Shown: one piece after another, positions 51,401 through 59,537 of the stretch
How the letters are laid out: each line of letters opens with the position of its first letter
Position numbering within the stretch: the first letter of the stretch is position 1
From: Planctomycetaceae bacterium UBA2671
GTDB taxonomy: Bacteria; Planctomycetota; Planctomycetia; Planctomycetales; Planctomycetaceae
Reading direction: 5' to 3'
Assembly: GCA_002359185.1 (NCBI GenBank)
Contig: DEML01000009.1
Location: 1,039 to 65,038 of the forward strand
DNA: 64,000 nt
The notes under the pieces: model-generated
Told to the model about the DNA's origin: nothing
The model's input: the letters and a program-made list of their open reading frames with translations, nothing else
Database searches by the model: none
Program-made: the position numbers and the translations under genes

Positions 51401-51801
51401 ACACTTCTCAAGTATTCCGTTAACAAAGGGCCATCTTCTTTGATCGCCAGAAATGGCTTCAAATCCCCCTGTAACATCTCTTCATATTCGAAAGGAAACT
51501 TCTCGGCTGATTCTTCGATGAAGAAATCGAACGGATTGATGACCGACATCTCTGCGGTCAGGTCCACCGTGACACACAGCTCCCGTGTCGGCTTATGAAA
51601 ATTGAACCGAGCCAGATAATTGCTGTGCGGGTCCTGCATCCAGTTAATGAAGTGATCTTCCGGCTTCACATTCAGAGAATAGGACAGGATGGGCGTCCGG
51701 CAGTGCGGAGCAGGCCTGAGACGTACAGTTTGTGGACCGAGCGTCACCAGTCTGTCATAGAGATAGCGAGTGCGGTGCTTCAGCGCGACATGAATGCTCA
51801 T
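48439..51801 (-). CDS. Transglutaminase-like protein fused to DUF2126 putative amidoligase
   Basis: 1120 residues. N-terminal transglutaminase beta region (1-110), transglutaminase core with Cys180 (SGSCRDSAWLL), His229 (DLHAWTEVF) and Asp245 (GLDPTSG), then DUF2126 (about 320-1115). DUF2126 hallmarks seen: TMGGEPTFVSIDD, FGQGKWYPGEPLPRWAL, HIHIFMPPVGTLEDY, TPDPGVIEVNVQPAQNW, TGTGGGNHVVMGG. DUF2126 is regarded as a glutamine-synthetase-fold amidoligase. One chain therefore carries a likely bond-breaking/exchanging and a likely bond-making module. No signal peptide; cytoplasmic. Third in the cluster, 54 nt after the alpha-E gene. Confidence 0.88.
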   Translation of the reverse strand: MSIHVALKHRTRYLYDRLVTLGPQTVRLRPAPHCRTPILSYSLNVKPEDHFINWMQDPHSNYLARFNFHKPTRELCVTVDLTAEMSVINPFDFFIEESAEKFPFEYEEMLQGDLKPFLAIKEDGPLLTEYLRSVDRTPRRTIDFLIDVNRQLQNDIKYSIRMEPGVQTCEESLEKLSGSCRDSAWLLMQILRHCGFATRFVSGYLIQLAPDIRSLDGPSGPTEDFTDLHAWTEVFLPGAGWIGLDPTSGLLVSEGHIPLACTPLPTSAAPIEGGVDKCEVEFEFEMEVTRIHEDPRVTKPYTEETWEEILKVGDQVESILEENEVKLTMGGEPTFVSIDDMEGEEWTEAAVGPEKYRLSEELLLRLRDRFGPGAFLHFGQGKWYPGEPLPRWALTCLWRKDGEPICQNQDLYATSKTKEQADIEAAAQFVDVLCENIGVESKFVRPAYEDVWNVIHDEQKLPVNVDPKKFDLNHAEERAKLSRALERGVTEPVGFVLPLKRAWWQANAKWESGPWPFRGPKLFLIPGDSPVGLRLPLDSLPKRSKPNDSRPDVYEIDPFESRASLPRYVELRNAVQQTALEMQEVQTQFQKRTANGKPQESLQKIVDNQAAAVAEANQVIRTALCVEPRDGHIHIFMPPVGTLEDYLDLTTAIEAAAEQVGHPVVFEGYLPPHDDRVEMMKVTPDPGVIEVNVQPAQNWRELVKITTDVYEEAHLCRLGTEKFQLDGRHTGTGGGNHVVMGGATVAESPFLRRPDLLGSMIRFWNNHPSLSYLFSGMFIGPTSQAPRVDESRRDAVYELQIALDTLEASQDRPAWLVDRIFRHLLTDLTGNTHRAEFCIDKLYSPDSSTGRLGLVELRAFEMPPHSRMSLTQQLLLRAFIAWFWKEPYQVDLVDWGTRLHDQFMLPHYMMSDFSSVIDELNAAGIPISSDWFIPHIEFRCPQIGNVTYDGMLLEFRQAIEPWYVLGEQAGAGGTTRYVDSSVERLQVKLSGAFSERYAVTCNGRPVPLQPTAVTGEFVAGVRYRAWQPPNCLHPTIPVHVPLVFDIVDKWQKRSLGGCQYHIENAGGLNPTSFPINALEAESRRACRFFRFGHTPGKIEIAEEQPNPHYPLTLDLRRQVK

Positions 51802-51855
51802 TCAGGGTCTCTCGTGAGTCTATCTCAGAATATTTCGTCGATTTTTAAGTAAGAT

Positions 51856-52845
51856 TTATTGATATTGAAATTGTTGATTTTGCGTCTGAACCTGGGAACT
51901 GCTGTTACAGAAAAAGGCTTCCTGAATAGCCACACCCAATTCATTCAACTGACGTTGATAGCCGTCAATGAATTCGTGCAATCCCTGATTGACGATATCA
52001 TCATGGGAAAGATAATCCATATTCGTTTTCATCCGACCAAGTAATTGTTCAGCCGGGTTAGAAAACGCATAGGCAGGAGCACCAGACAAAAACCGCAGAG
52101 CCGCATCGGCATTGATCAAACAATAGTGCATCGATCGGGGGAAGAAGCGATCAAGCACCAGAAATTCGACAATTTTCTTCGGATCGACCCGACCATGAGC
52201 CCGACGATACATCTGCAAAGCTGAAGTGGAATTCAGAATAGCCGTCCATTGCACCATGTCCAGACTGCTTCCGACATCAGTCACCCTTGGAAGCAAAATA
52301 AAATATTTGACATCGAGAATTCGCGACGTCTTATCGGCTCGCTCAATCAATCGCCCCAACTGATTGATATTCCAGGCCTCGCCATGAGACATGGTCAACT
52401 GGCTGGCTCCTTCAAAGAGTTGAGACTGATCTTTAACGATATCCAGGAGAGCCTGAGGATTCCCATAAGTCGAGGAATCTTTGGGGAAACTCTTGACCAT
52501 AAGATAAAACTTATTGATCGCCTGCCAAATTGGGATGGAAAGGTTATCGCGAATACAGCGGGCATTTTCACGAGCAAACTTTAAGCAGGAAATAATCGAA
52601 TTGGGATTCTCGGAATCGAGTGTCAAAAATTTGACAACATTTTCCTGAGAATAATCCTTGCCGTAGAGTTCTACAAATCTTTCCTGATCGCCAGTTGCCA
52701 GCACAAGCGGTTCCCATTGTGGCGAGAGCTGACTTTGAAAACCCAAGGTCAGTTTTTGATTGACATCGATAAACCGAGCCACGTTATCGGCTCGCTCAAT
52801 GTATCGGCTCATCCAGAGAATGGAATCTGCGACTCGACTCAGCAT
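51856..52845 (-). CDS. Alpha-E domain protein (DUF403)
   Basis: 329 residues, all-helical. It starts MLSRVADSILWMSRYIERAD, the typical alpha-E beginning with conserved W-x-x-RYIERA; other conserved points are ENARCIRDNLS and FLVLDRFFPRSMHYCL. Alpha-E proteins are found with ATP-grasp and transglutaminase-like proteins and have no established biochemical activity. Second gene of the cluster. Confidence 0.88.
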   Translation of the reverse strand: MLSRVADSILWMSRYIERADNVARFIDVNQKLTLGFQSQLSPQWEPLVLATGDQERFVELYGKDYSQENVVKFLTLDSENPNSIISCLKFARENARCIRDNLSIPIWQAINKFYLMVKSFPKDSSTYGNPQALLDIVKDQSQLFEGASQLTMSHGEAWNINQLGRLIERADKTSRILDVKYFILLPRVTDVGSSLDMVQWTAILNSTSALQMYRRAHGRVDPKKIVEFLVLDRFFPRSMHYCLINADAALRFLSGAPAYAFSNPAEQLLGRMKTNMDYLSHDDIVNQGLHEFIDGYQRQLNELGVAIQEAFFCNSSSQVQTQNQQFQYQ

Positions 52846-52953
52846 AACTTCACCTTTTCCCCGATTCTCAGGGATCGATACGCTTTTGAATTTATGATCA
52901 CTGTATAATGATTGGCAAAAATAGGATTTAACTCACCATCGATCTCGATTTAA

Positions 52954-52970
52954 TCAGGCACAGCCTGACC
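52954..52970. repeat. Degenerate single arm of family A repeat
   Basis: TCAGGC-ACA-GCCTGA plus C, in the gap between the ATP-grasp and alpha-E genes. The outer bases have diverged from the CTACA of the full arm. Confidence 0.6.
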
Positions 52971-52982
52971 AACGGATTTAAA

Positions 52983-54416
52983 TCAACCTAAAACCCACGT
53001 ATCTTTACTTCCGCCCCCCTGAGACGAATTAACAATCATCGAGTCTTTAACGAGAGCAACCCGAGTTAAACCACCTGGTAACACATAGATATCATCGATA
53101 CTGTTTCCACCGAGCAACACAAATGGCCGCAGGTCGACGTGTCGAGGGGCAACGCCTTCAGGACAAATCGTGGGAACGGTTGAAAGCTGTAAAAATGGCT
53201 GAGCGATGTAATTGCGAGGATCGGCCATAATCTGCTGACGACAGGTCTCTAATTCCTCTTTTGATGCCATCGGGCCTAGAACAATGCCATACCCACCTGC
53301 TTCGTTGGTCGGCTTGACCACCAATTCTTCCAGATTCTTTAAAACGTGATCTCGTTGTTTCGGATCTGAACAGATATAAGTCGGCACGTTTTCAATGATG
53401 GGATCTTCACCCGTGTAGTATTTAATGATCTCAGGCACATAGGCATAAATCGCCTTGTCATCAGCGACACCCGTTCCGGGAGCATTCGCCAGAGTGACAT
53501 TCCCTTTTCGATGAGCATCCATCAAACCGGGAACACCAATCATCGAGTCTTTGTTGAAGATTAATGGATCGAGGAACATATCATCGATACGGCGATAAAT
53601 GACATCGACCTTGCTCAATCCCCGAGTGGTTTTCATGTAGACGTAGTCATCAATGACAACCAGATCGGTCCCCTGCACGAGTTCCACACCCATTTGCTGA
53701 GCCAGGAACGAGTGTTCGAAGTAGGCCGAATTATAGATGCCGGGCGTAAGCACGACGGCGACGGGGTTGTCGGCATGATCAGGAGCCGTGGCCAGCAATG
53801 TTTTGAGTAAATGTTCCGGGTAATCTTCAATCATTGCGACCGATTGTCCATGAAACACTTCCGGCAGCACCCGCTTCATCACTTCCCGATTTTCGATCAC
53901 ATACGAAACGCCAGAAGGACAGCGCAAATTGTCTTCCAGTACGTAAATCTTGCCGTCCTTATGACGAATCAAGTCAGTCCCGGTAATGTGCGTCCAGACC
54001 GATTTCGGAGGCCGATGTCCGACACACTGCTGACGAAATGTCGCAGCTGTCTGAATCATTTCTTCGGGAATGATTCCATCCTTGAGAATTTTCTGATCGT
54101 TATACAGGTCATCAATAAACAGATTTAAGGAATAAATCCGTTGCTTCAATCCCTGTTCAACCTGTTGCCATTCTTCATGCCCCATGACGCGGGGAAGAAT
54201 ATCGAAAGGCCAGACTTTCTCCTGGCCATCCTGATGACCGTAGACGGCAAACGTGATCCCCAGATCCCGCAGTCGTTCCTCAGTCAAAGTTTGTCGACGT
54301 AAGATCTCATCGTGACCCAGTGAGGTTAATTTTAACGTGACTGAGGGGAAACGAGATTCGAGTTTATCGGAGAGCAATTCGTCGTAACATGTCGGTAGAA
54401 CGTAATCTGCGAACAT
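52983..54416 (-). CDS. Circularly permuted type 2 ATP-grasp protein
   Basis: 477 residues (DUF404/DUF407). Motifs: YVLEDNLRCPSGVSYVIENR (158-177) with Glu161 and Asn163 as likely metal ligands, KVDVIYRRIDD (269-279), and LVVKPTNEAGGYG (365-377) with the ATP-binding Lys and glycine loop. By family, it should activate a carboxylate with ATP and join it to an amine; the substrate is unknown. First gene of the five-gene cluster, so its promoter probably lies in the gap 54417-54643. Confidence 0.9.
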   Translation of the reverse strand: MFADYVLPTCYDELLSDKLESRFPSVTLKLTSLGHDEILRRQTLTEERLRDLGITFAVYGHQDGQEKVWPFDILPRVMGHEEWQQVEQGLKQRIYSLNLFIDDLYNDQKILKDGIIPEEMIQTAATFRQQCVGHRPPKSVWTHITGTDLIRHKDGKIYVLEDNLRCPSGVSYVIENREVMKRVLPEVFHGQSVAMIEDYPEHLLKTLLATAPDHADNPVAVVLTPGIYNSAYFEHSFLAQQMGVELVQGTDLVVIDDYVYMKTTRGLSKVDVIYRRIDDMFLDPLIFNKDSMIGVPGLMDAHRKGNVTLANAPGTGVADDKAIYAYVPEIIKYYTGEDPIIENVPTYICSDPKQRDHVLKNLEELVVKPTNEAGGYGIVLGPMASKEELETCRQQIMADPRNYIAQPFLQLSTVPTICPEGVAPRHVDLRPFVLLGGNSIDDIYVLPGGLTRVALVKDSMIVNSSQGGGSKDTWVLG

Positions 54417-54643
54417 ACATTGCCCGTCTCTTTCAAATGCTGTCAGTTTATAAAGATATTACTCATTGTGTTGGAAACAGTTAGAAATGCAATATCAATG
54501 CCAATACCAAGTTGTTTTAGGACAATGGTTAATTGATAGGGTTAAATTATTACATGCCAATCCGCGACCGATTAATTCAAGTGCACTGATGCTTAATTTA
54601 CAAGCACTTAATGAATAACTGGATTGATGTTGTACAGATTTCA

Positions 54644-55555
54644 TCAATCCACATCATGTGGAAATACGATTCTGGGCTTTAGGATTTCCTCATCTTTCCG
54701 GTATTCGGCGATGGCGATAAGCGAATTTCCTCCCGCTTCCAGAATGGCAACTTCTGCTTGATCCGCTAATCCTTCATTGAAATAAGAGAGTGGTCTTCCA
54801 TGCCTGATGAAATCCGTTTCAGACTCTGTACTGAGCCGGAAAGGCAAGTGACGGATCGCCTCTGCCGGGGGGGAAACATGTTCTTCAAAATTTTCAGGTG
54901 TCAAATCTTCTATTGAAATCGACTTTTGAATGGCAAAAATCCCCACGGATTCACGGACCAGCGAAGTCATTACGGCTCCGCACGCGAAATGGGCTCCCAG
55001 ATCCCGACCAAGCGAGCGAATATAGGTTCCTGATCCACAAACAATTTCTGCCTGCCAATCAGGCATGTCATATTTTGCGAGATCGAAACGATCAATTCGC
55101 ACCGGCTTTGACTTCAATTCGAATTCCTGGCCTTTTCGTGCCAGAGCGTAAGCCCGCTGCCCCTTCACCATCACGGCTGAATATTTGGGAGGGACTTGTT
55201 CGATTGTCCCCACATAGCTTAGCATCGCTGCTTTCAATTCCGATTCCGAAGGAAACCGGGCATTGGGAATGGTGGCCAACTCTCCTTCGATATCATCTGT
55301 CTGACTGGTCACTCCAAAACGAAATTCCGCCAGATATCGCTTAGGCGATTGTTGCACATAAGAAACCAGACGCGTCGCCTGCCCGAAGCAAACTACCAGA
55401 ACTCCAGTCGCCAGTGGATCGAGCGTTCCCGCATGACCACACCGACGAATGCCAATCACATTTTGCACCCGATTAACAACATCCCGAGATGTCCAGCCAG
55501 CCGGCTTATTGATATTGAGCAACCCTGAAAACGCCATAACTCGTTGAGACTTCAT
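54644..55555 (-). CDS. truB: tRNA pseudouridine(55) synthase
   Basis: 303 residues. Converts U55 to pseudouridine in the T loop of tRNAs. Motif I GLLNINKPAGWTSRDVVNRV, the catalytic Asp46 in GHAGTLDPLATGVL, YLAEFRFGVTSQTDDIEGE and VPPKYSAVMVKGQRAYALAR with the conserved Tyr, then GTYIRSLGRDLG. Length matches the family. A start at the Met at 55537 is also possible. The next gene on this strand, upstream, is folC. Confidence 0.95.
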   Translation of the reverse strand: MKSQRVMAFSGLLNINKPAGWTSRDVVNRVQNVIGIRRCGHAGTLDPLATGVLVVCFGQATRLVSYVQQSPKRYLAEFRFGVTSQTDDIEGELATIPNARFPSESELKAAMLSYVGTIEQVPPKYSAVMVKGQRAYALARKGQEFELKSKPVRIDRFDLAKYDMPDWQAEIVCGSGTYIRSLGRDLGAHFACGAVMTSLVRESVGIFAIQKSISIEDLTPENFEEHVSPPAEAIRHLPFRLSTESETDFIRHGRPLSYFNEGLADQAEVAILEAGGNSLIAIAEYRKDEEILKPRIVFPHDVD

Positions 55556-55593
55556 TTCTGATTTCAGTGACTAAACGATATATCCTGAATAGC

Positions 55594-55677
55594 CCCGAAG
55601 GATTCTTTCGGGGCGGCGTAGCCGCAAGAAGTCCGCTGCAAAACTCATCAACTAACTGAAGACCTCTGATGGTCTTC
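55594..55677. repeat. Pair of intergenic hairpins between folC and truB
   Basis: CCCCGAA-GGATTC-TTTCGGGG near 55594-55616 followed by GGCGGCGTAGCCGC, and GAAGACC-TCTGAT-GGTCTTC at 55658-55677. They resemble interspersed planctomycete palindromes and are not followed by a T tract. Confidence 0.55.
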
Positions 55678-55747
55678 GTCCACCCTGATAGCGGAACGAT
55701 CTGGGTTATCCTTTTCAAATGAACATTAACTATTTTGTGTGGAATTC

Positions 55748-57121
55748 TTAAGCATGAATGCTAGGAGTCAGGATTTCTGGTTTAACAAGTTGACGCACCT
55801 CCGCTGCCAGAAACAGAGAACCTGAAGCCACGATGATTCCATGCGAAGGCGTCACCTGCAAAGCCATTTCGAGAGCTTCTGCAGGACTTTCTGCGAGAAG
55901 AACGGATTGGTTTTCCTCTTGCTCAATCACTTCTACTAATTCAGCTGCGGGTAGCGAACGAATATTTCCCAGATACTGCGTTACAATTAAGGAAGAGATA
56001 CCTCGCAAAGTTTGACACATCCCCGCGTAATCTTTATCTCTTGAAATGGCGAGAATCAAAGTGACTGGCCTTTCTGGAAAATACTGCGGGAGCGTTTCCA
56101 TCAGGGCTTCGAGTGCAGCCGGGTTATGAGCAGCATCGACAATTACTTGAGGAGCTTCCTGAAGGATTTCAAATCGCAACGGCAGAGATACATTCAGTAT
56201 CCCCCGCTGTTTCTGAGTATCCGTAATGGTATACCCCGAGTGATTCAATTGATCGATACAAGCCAGTGCCAATCCGAGATTACAGGCATAGATCTGGCCG
56301 GGGAGAGAAAATTGGACGTCGATTATTTTCTCTTCCGGAACATCAGACTGAGTATATCTCACCGTCTGAAATCGATCCTGTTCACACCAGGGTTTCACGG
56401 TTTCCACCTGAAAGTCCTGACCAAGTTGCTGAAACGGACATCCCTTCTGGAGAGCGATCGCTTTCAAATCTTCACAGACAAAAGGATCTGTCGAACTGGT
56501 CATAACAGGAACGCTTGCTTTAATGATCCCTGCTTTTTCACGAGTAATGGAAGCCACCGTATCGCCCAGTAATCGTGTATGATCCAGCGAGATACTGGAA
56601 ATCGCAGTCACAAGCGGTCGACACAAATTGGTGGAATCGAGTCTTCCCCCCAGTCCGACTTCTAAAACCGCAAGATCGGCGTTCTCTTCCAGAAAATACA
56701 ACCACGCCATCGCGGTCGTAATTTCAAAAAACGTCGGTGACAGTTCCGGCGTTTCTTCCTGAGTTTTTGACACATAACCAGCCAGCAGAGTCACCAGATT
56801 CACAAATCGCTCTTCGGAAATCGGTTGACCATTGACCAAAAAGCGTTCTTCGATCCGGAACATATGGGGAGAGGTGAATAGTCCAACACGATAGCCAGCT
56901 TCCCGCAGAATGGAATCGACAATTGCTGCAGTCGTCCCCTTCCCTTTCGTCCCGGCAATATGCACAACCGGGATTTGCTCGTGAGGATTGCCAATCGCAT
57001 TCAGCAGTTTTTGCATCCGCTCAAGTTTGAAGTCATTGCGACCATACTGCCCGGCTCCGAGTCGTTCATAATTGACTCGGTTAAATAACCAATCCACTGC
57101 TTCAGAATAGGAATCAAACAT
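55748..57121 (-). CDS. folC: Bifunctional folylpolyglutamate/dihydrofolate synthase
   Basis: 457 residues. ATP-dependent addition of glutamate to (dihydro)folate; Mur ligase family. P-loop VVHIAGTKGKGTTAAIVDSI (GTKGKGTT at 57-64), the omega-loop region SPHMFRIEERFLVNGQPISE, FEITTAMAWLYF and LEVGLGGRLDSTN, then SISLDHTRLLGDTVASITREKAGI and the C-terminal VDAAHNPAALEALM. Acts in the cytoplasm. Confidence 0.94.
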   Translation of the reverse strand: MFDSYSEAVDWLFNRVNYERLGAGQYGRNDFKLERMQKLLNAIGNPHEQIPVVHIAGTKGKGTTAAIVDSILREAGYRVGLFTSPHMFRIEERFLVNGQPISEERFVNLVTLLAGYVSKTQEETPELSPTFFEITTAMAWLYFLEENADLAVLEVGLGGRLDSTNLCRPLVTAISSISLDHTRLLGDTVASITREKAGIIKASVPVMTSSTDPFVCEDLKAIALQKGCPFQQLGQDFQVETVKPWCEQDRFQTVRYTQSDVPEEKIIDVQFSLPGQIYACNLGLALACIDQLNHSGYTITDTQKQRGILNVSLPLRFEILQEAPQVIVDAAHNPAALEALMETLPQYFPERPVTLILAISRDKDYAGMCQTLRGISSLIVTQYLGNIRSLPAAELVEVIEQEENQSVLLAESPAEALEMALQVTPSHGIIVASGSLFLAAEVRQLVKPEILTPSIHA

Positions 57122-57403
57122 CAGTTATTCCAGGCATTCGAGCGACCGGCCTCATTGGGATCGAATCGGTTGCTGCATCATTTCCAAAAATGCTTCAGAC
57201 GTTGAAATTTTGCAACGTTAGGCTGTAATCGGACATCAAACATGATGTCTTGATGTTGATATTAGCACAAATCCCAACCTGAGCGAATCGGTTATAAAAA
57301 ATCTTCGACCAAAGTCGCTCGGCAACGAAGCCAAGCAAATCACATGAAGTAGCTTTGATGTATCAATTCGCGACCTTCCAGAATTTACTAGACAGGGCTA
57401 GAC

Positions 57404-57769
57404 ATGAGCAGTTTGCAGCTAACCAAAAGTACTCAACGACAGGCATCCTGGATGATACGGTCAGCGGAGTTCGAAAAAAGATCGTTAAACAGAAGTGACG
57501 TCTCTTTTGATGTCCAGGTCACTCCTTTGGACCATCAAATGATTCCAGTAAACCCTTCCTTCATGGCTTCTGTTTTGAATTATTCCGAGACAGGAGCCTG
57601 CGTCCAACACCGAGAAATTATCGTTGAGCCATTTGTGCAAATCGAATGGGAAGCCAGACAGAAGTGTCATCGGGCGGTCATCAAATTAAAATGGTGCCGC
57701 GCAACTGGAAATCATTGTTATCTGACAGGCGGGCGTGTGATTTCAATGGAATCCGATGAAAATCAGTAG
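57404..57769 (+). CDS. PilZ domain protein
   Basis: 121 residues. The PilZ c-di-GMP-binding pattern is seen: RSLNR (26-30, RxxxR) and NYSETG (59-64, [D/N]xSxxG), with beta strands MIPVNPSFMASVL and IEWEARQKCHRAVIKLKWCR and a C-terminal YLTGGRVISM. It may bind c-di-GMP as a small stand-alone effector. Recognition is by the two motifs only, but their spacing is right. It is a lone plus-strand gene that converges on the PRC-barrel gene. Confidence 0.65.
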   Translation: MSSLQLTKSTQRQASWMIRSAEFEKRSLNRSDVSFDVQVTPLDHQMIPVNPSFMASVLNYSETGACVQHREIIVEPFVQIEWEARQKCHRAVIKLKWCRATGNHCYLTGGRVISMESDENQ

Positions 57770-57776
57770 GACAATC

Positions 57777-57815
57777 AAAAAAAGAGTGGAGCCCCAAATT
57801 GGGTCTCCACTCTTT
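57777..57815. terminator. Bidirectional terminator between PilZ and PRC-barrel genes
   Basis: AAAGAGTGGA (57781-57790) pairs perfectly with TCCACTCTTT (57806-57815), with further pairing of CCC/GGG and CAATTTG-like bases in between. A-run on the left and T-run on the right allow it to work for both convergent genes. Confidence 0.8.
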
Positions 57816-57896
57816 AGAAATTCATTCTCAAATTTTCCGAGCATTATGCTCAGGTCATTTTGATGAAGTCTCACTGCTGAGACTACAACTCAAAAC

Positions 57897-58712
57897 TTAT
57901 TGCTTTTTCATTTTATCGACTATGGCACGGAAATCTTCGCTTTCCAACTCTGGGTAATCAGGGCTGGTCACTTTAGGAGCAGATTTCAACTTTTGTGAAG
58001 TGATATTCGTTGAAATTGTGTATTCCTGATTTTCATTTTCAGTCATACGCAACGCATTAAAGGGAACGGCAACATAATTCTCTCCAATTCCCAAAGCTCC
58101 GCCGATTCCGATGACCGCAAACTTCACTTTGTGATCTGCAGTGTCGACAACAAAATCGTCCAACTGACCATTTGTCGTTTCGTCATTGTTACCAGTCTGA
58201 ACAGTCACATCGTTTACGTTCGAGTAAGCAATCAATTTCCCAGCTGATTTCTCATTAGACGGGGAATCAATACTGAAGTGTGACCGGTTGCGAGCCACCC
58301 AGTTATTGTCCATCAGTTCGGCATGATTTTCCTGCTCCAATTTAGGAGCTTGATTCAGCTTTTCCTGAGTCATGGACATTGTCATCCGACATTCTCGTTC
58401 GCCATCGACCGTTGTGTAAGAACATTTCACGGCTTTACAGGGGACAGCAACCTGGCTTTGACCAAGTCCAGCAACTCCTCCGACGCCGACAATCAGATAC
58501 TGCACTTCACCTTTGGCATTCATCACAATGTCATCGACCGAGGCAATTGACTCATCGCCCGCATTGTAGATGTAGCTACCGACAATTTTTGAAGTTGGGA
58601 CCAGTGCATTTTGCGTCTTGGCTTCAGACTTTTCGAAAGCCTGTCCCACGCTCGCCAGACTCAGTGCCGTAATCGCTGCGACACATCCATACAAAAATCT
58701 TTGTTTTCTCAT
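57897..58712 (-). CDS. Exported protein with two PRC-barrel domains
   Basis: 271 residues, signal peptide about 1-25. Two PRC-barrel-like domains: about 40-105 (KIVGSYIYNAGDESIASVDD, GEVQYLIVGVGGVAGLGQSQ) and about 155-230 (GKLIAYSNVNDVTVQTGNND, KVKFAVIGIGGALGIGENYV). Each is followed by a similar tail (TQEKLNQAPKLEQENHAEL and TSQKLKSAPKVTSPDYPELE), showing an internal duplication. Probable periplasmic binding or stress-related protein; substrate unknown. Confidence 0.82.
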   Translation of the reverse strand: MRKQRFLYGCVAAITALSLASVGQAFEKSEAKTQNALVPTSKIVGSYIYNAGDESIASVDDIVMNAKGEVQYLIVGVGGVAGLGQSQVAVPCKAVKCSYTTVDGERECRMTMSMTQEKLNQAPKLEQENHAELMDNNWVARNRSHFSIDSPSNEKSAGKLIAYSNVNDVTVQTGNNDETTNGQLDDFVVDTADHKVKFAVIGIGGALGIGENYVAVPFNALRMTENENQEYTISTNITSQKLKSAPKVTSPDYPELESEDFRAIVDKMKKQ

Positions 58713-59156
58713 CGTTCTCTTCTCCTTTGATTGTGAACTGTGTAGTTAAGAGCACAGTTCAGGAGAGAGCATGTCGTATGCCAAGATCGCATCGTTCACG
58801 GAATAACTGGAAATACAGGTGTATTCACCACTTTATTTGGAAATTTGCTTTGAAGGAGTTATTTGACTGAATTCTATGTGACCGATCATCGATCAGGTTG
58901 AACTTCAACCGATCGAATTTTTTGAAAAATTGTCCTGCAAGTATGACAACTTTTGCAACTTATAACCCCGATCCAAATGAAAACCGGATTTCCGTTATTT
59001 TGAACCTGCAAGCACGGAACCCAAGCGAGTGTGTCGGTCAAACCGATTCCACTTTTTCAAATATTGAGATTCGTGTGTGCCAGGTATCTGCGTTTATCCG
59101 CATTCATCTGCGGTTCACAAATCGAAAAATGGTTTTGTTGAAACGCATTCCCGATT
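58713..59156. other. 444-nt intergenic region with interspersed repeat remnants
   Basis: Holds a degenerate family E arm (59007-59035; AAGCACGGAACCCAAGCGAG) and the pattern ATCTGCGTTTATCCGCATTC near 59089-59110, which resembles another common intergenic repeat. An open frame at 58898-59281 overlaps these repeats and the next gene on the other strand and is not believed. The promoter of the PRC-barrel gene should lie near 58713-58860. Confidence 0.5.
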
Positions 59157-59537
59157 TTATGCGCCACGAATCATCTTGCTGCGACGACGGGATCGACGAT
59201 AGCGATGAACAAAGCGATCTCCATCTTCAGATTCGGCAAAGAAACTTCCCGCCAGCAATTTGTAGAAGAATAGAAGAGTGAATGCTCCTCCCGTTGAAAC
59301 CACTGCTCCAACGATAGAAACGGGGCTGACCACAACTCCCTGCCAGAAGAAGGCGAGTGTGCCGCAGCCGATAATGCTTCCCCCTATTCCCATCATCATG
59401 GTCGAGACCGCTCCACCAGGATCGCGGCCGGGCATAATCGCCTTCGCAGCCAGGCCGATCAAGGTGCCGAAGCCAACCCACAACAACATTTCGTTGGCCG
59501 CCTGCTCGGCGATCGCTAAGATTTGATCCTGCGTCAT
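59157..59537 (-). CDS. GlsB/YeaQ/YmgE-family membrane protein
   Basis: 126 residues from the ATG at 59537. Three hydrophobic segments with the family hallmarks GFGTLIGLAAKAIMPGRDPGG and TMMMGIGGSIIGCG, then a second hairpin (VSPVSIVGAVVSTGGAFTLLFFY) and a very basic C-terminus (RYRRSRRRSKM). The family was once called transglycosylase-associated; its function is not established, with some members stress induced. Confidence 0.82.
   Translation of the reverse strand: MTQDQILAIAEQAANEMLLWVGFGTLIGLAAKAIMPGRDPGGAVSTMMMGIGGSIIGCGTLAFFWQGVVVSPVSIVGAVVSTGGAFTLLFFYKLLAGSFFAESEDGDRFVHRYRRSRRRSKMIRGA

Noticed and set aside
55506..55718. 70-residue minus-strand frame between folC and truB
   Set aside because: It runs through intergenic palindromes and overlaps truB; no homology pattern seen.
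58898..59281. 127-residue plus-strand frame
   Set aside because: It crosses two interspersed repeat remnants and the GlsB-like gene on the opposite strand.
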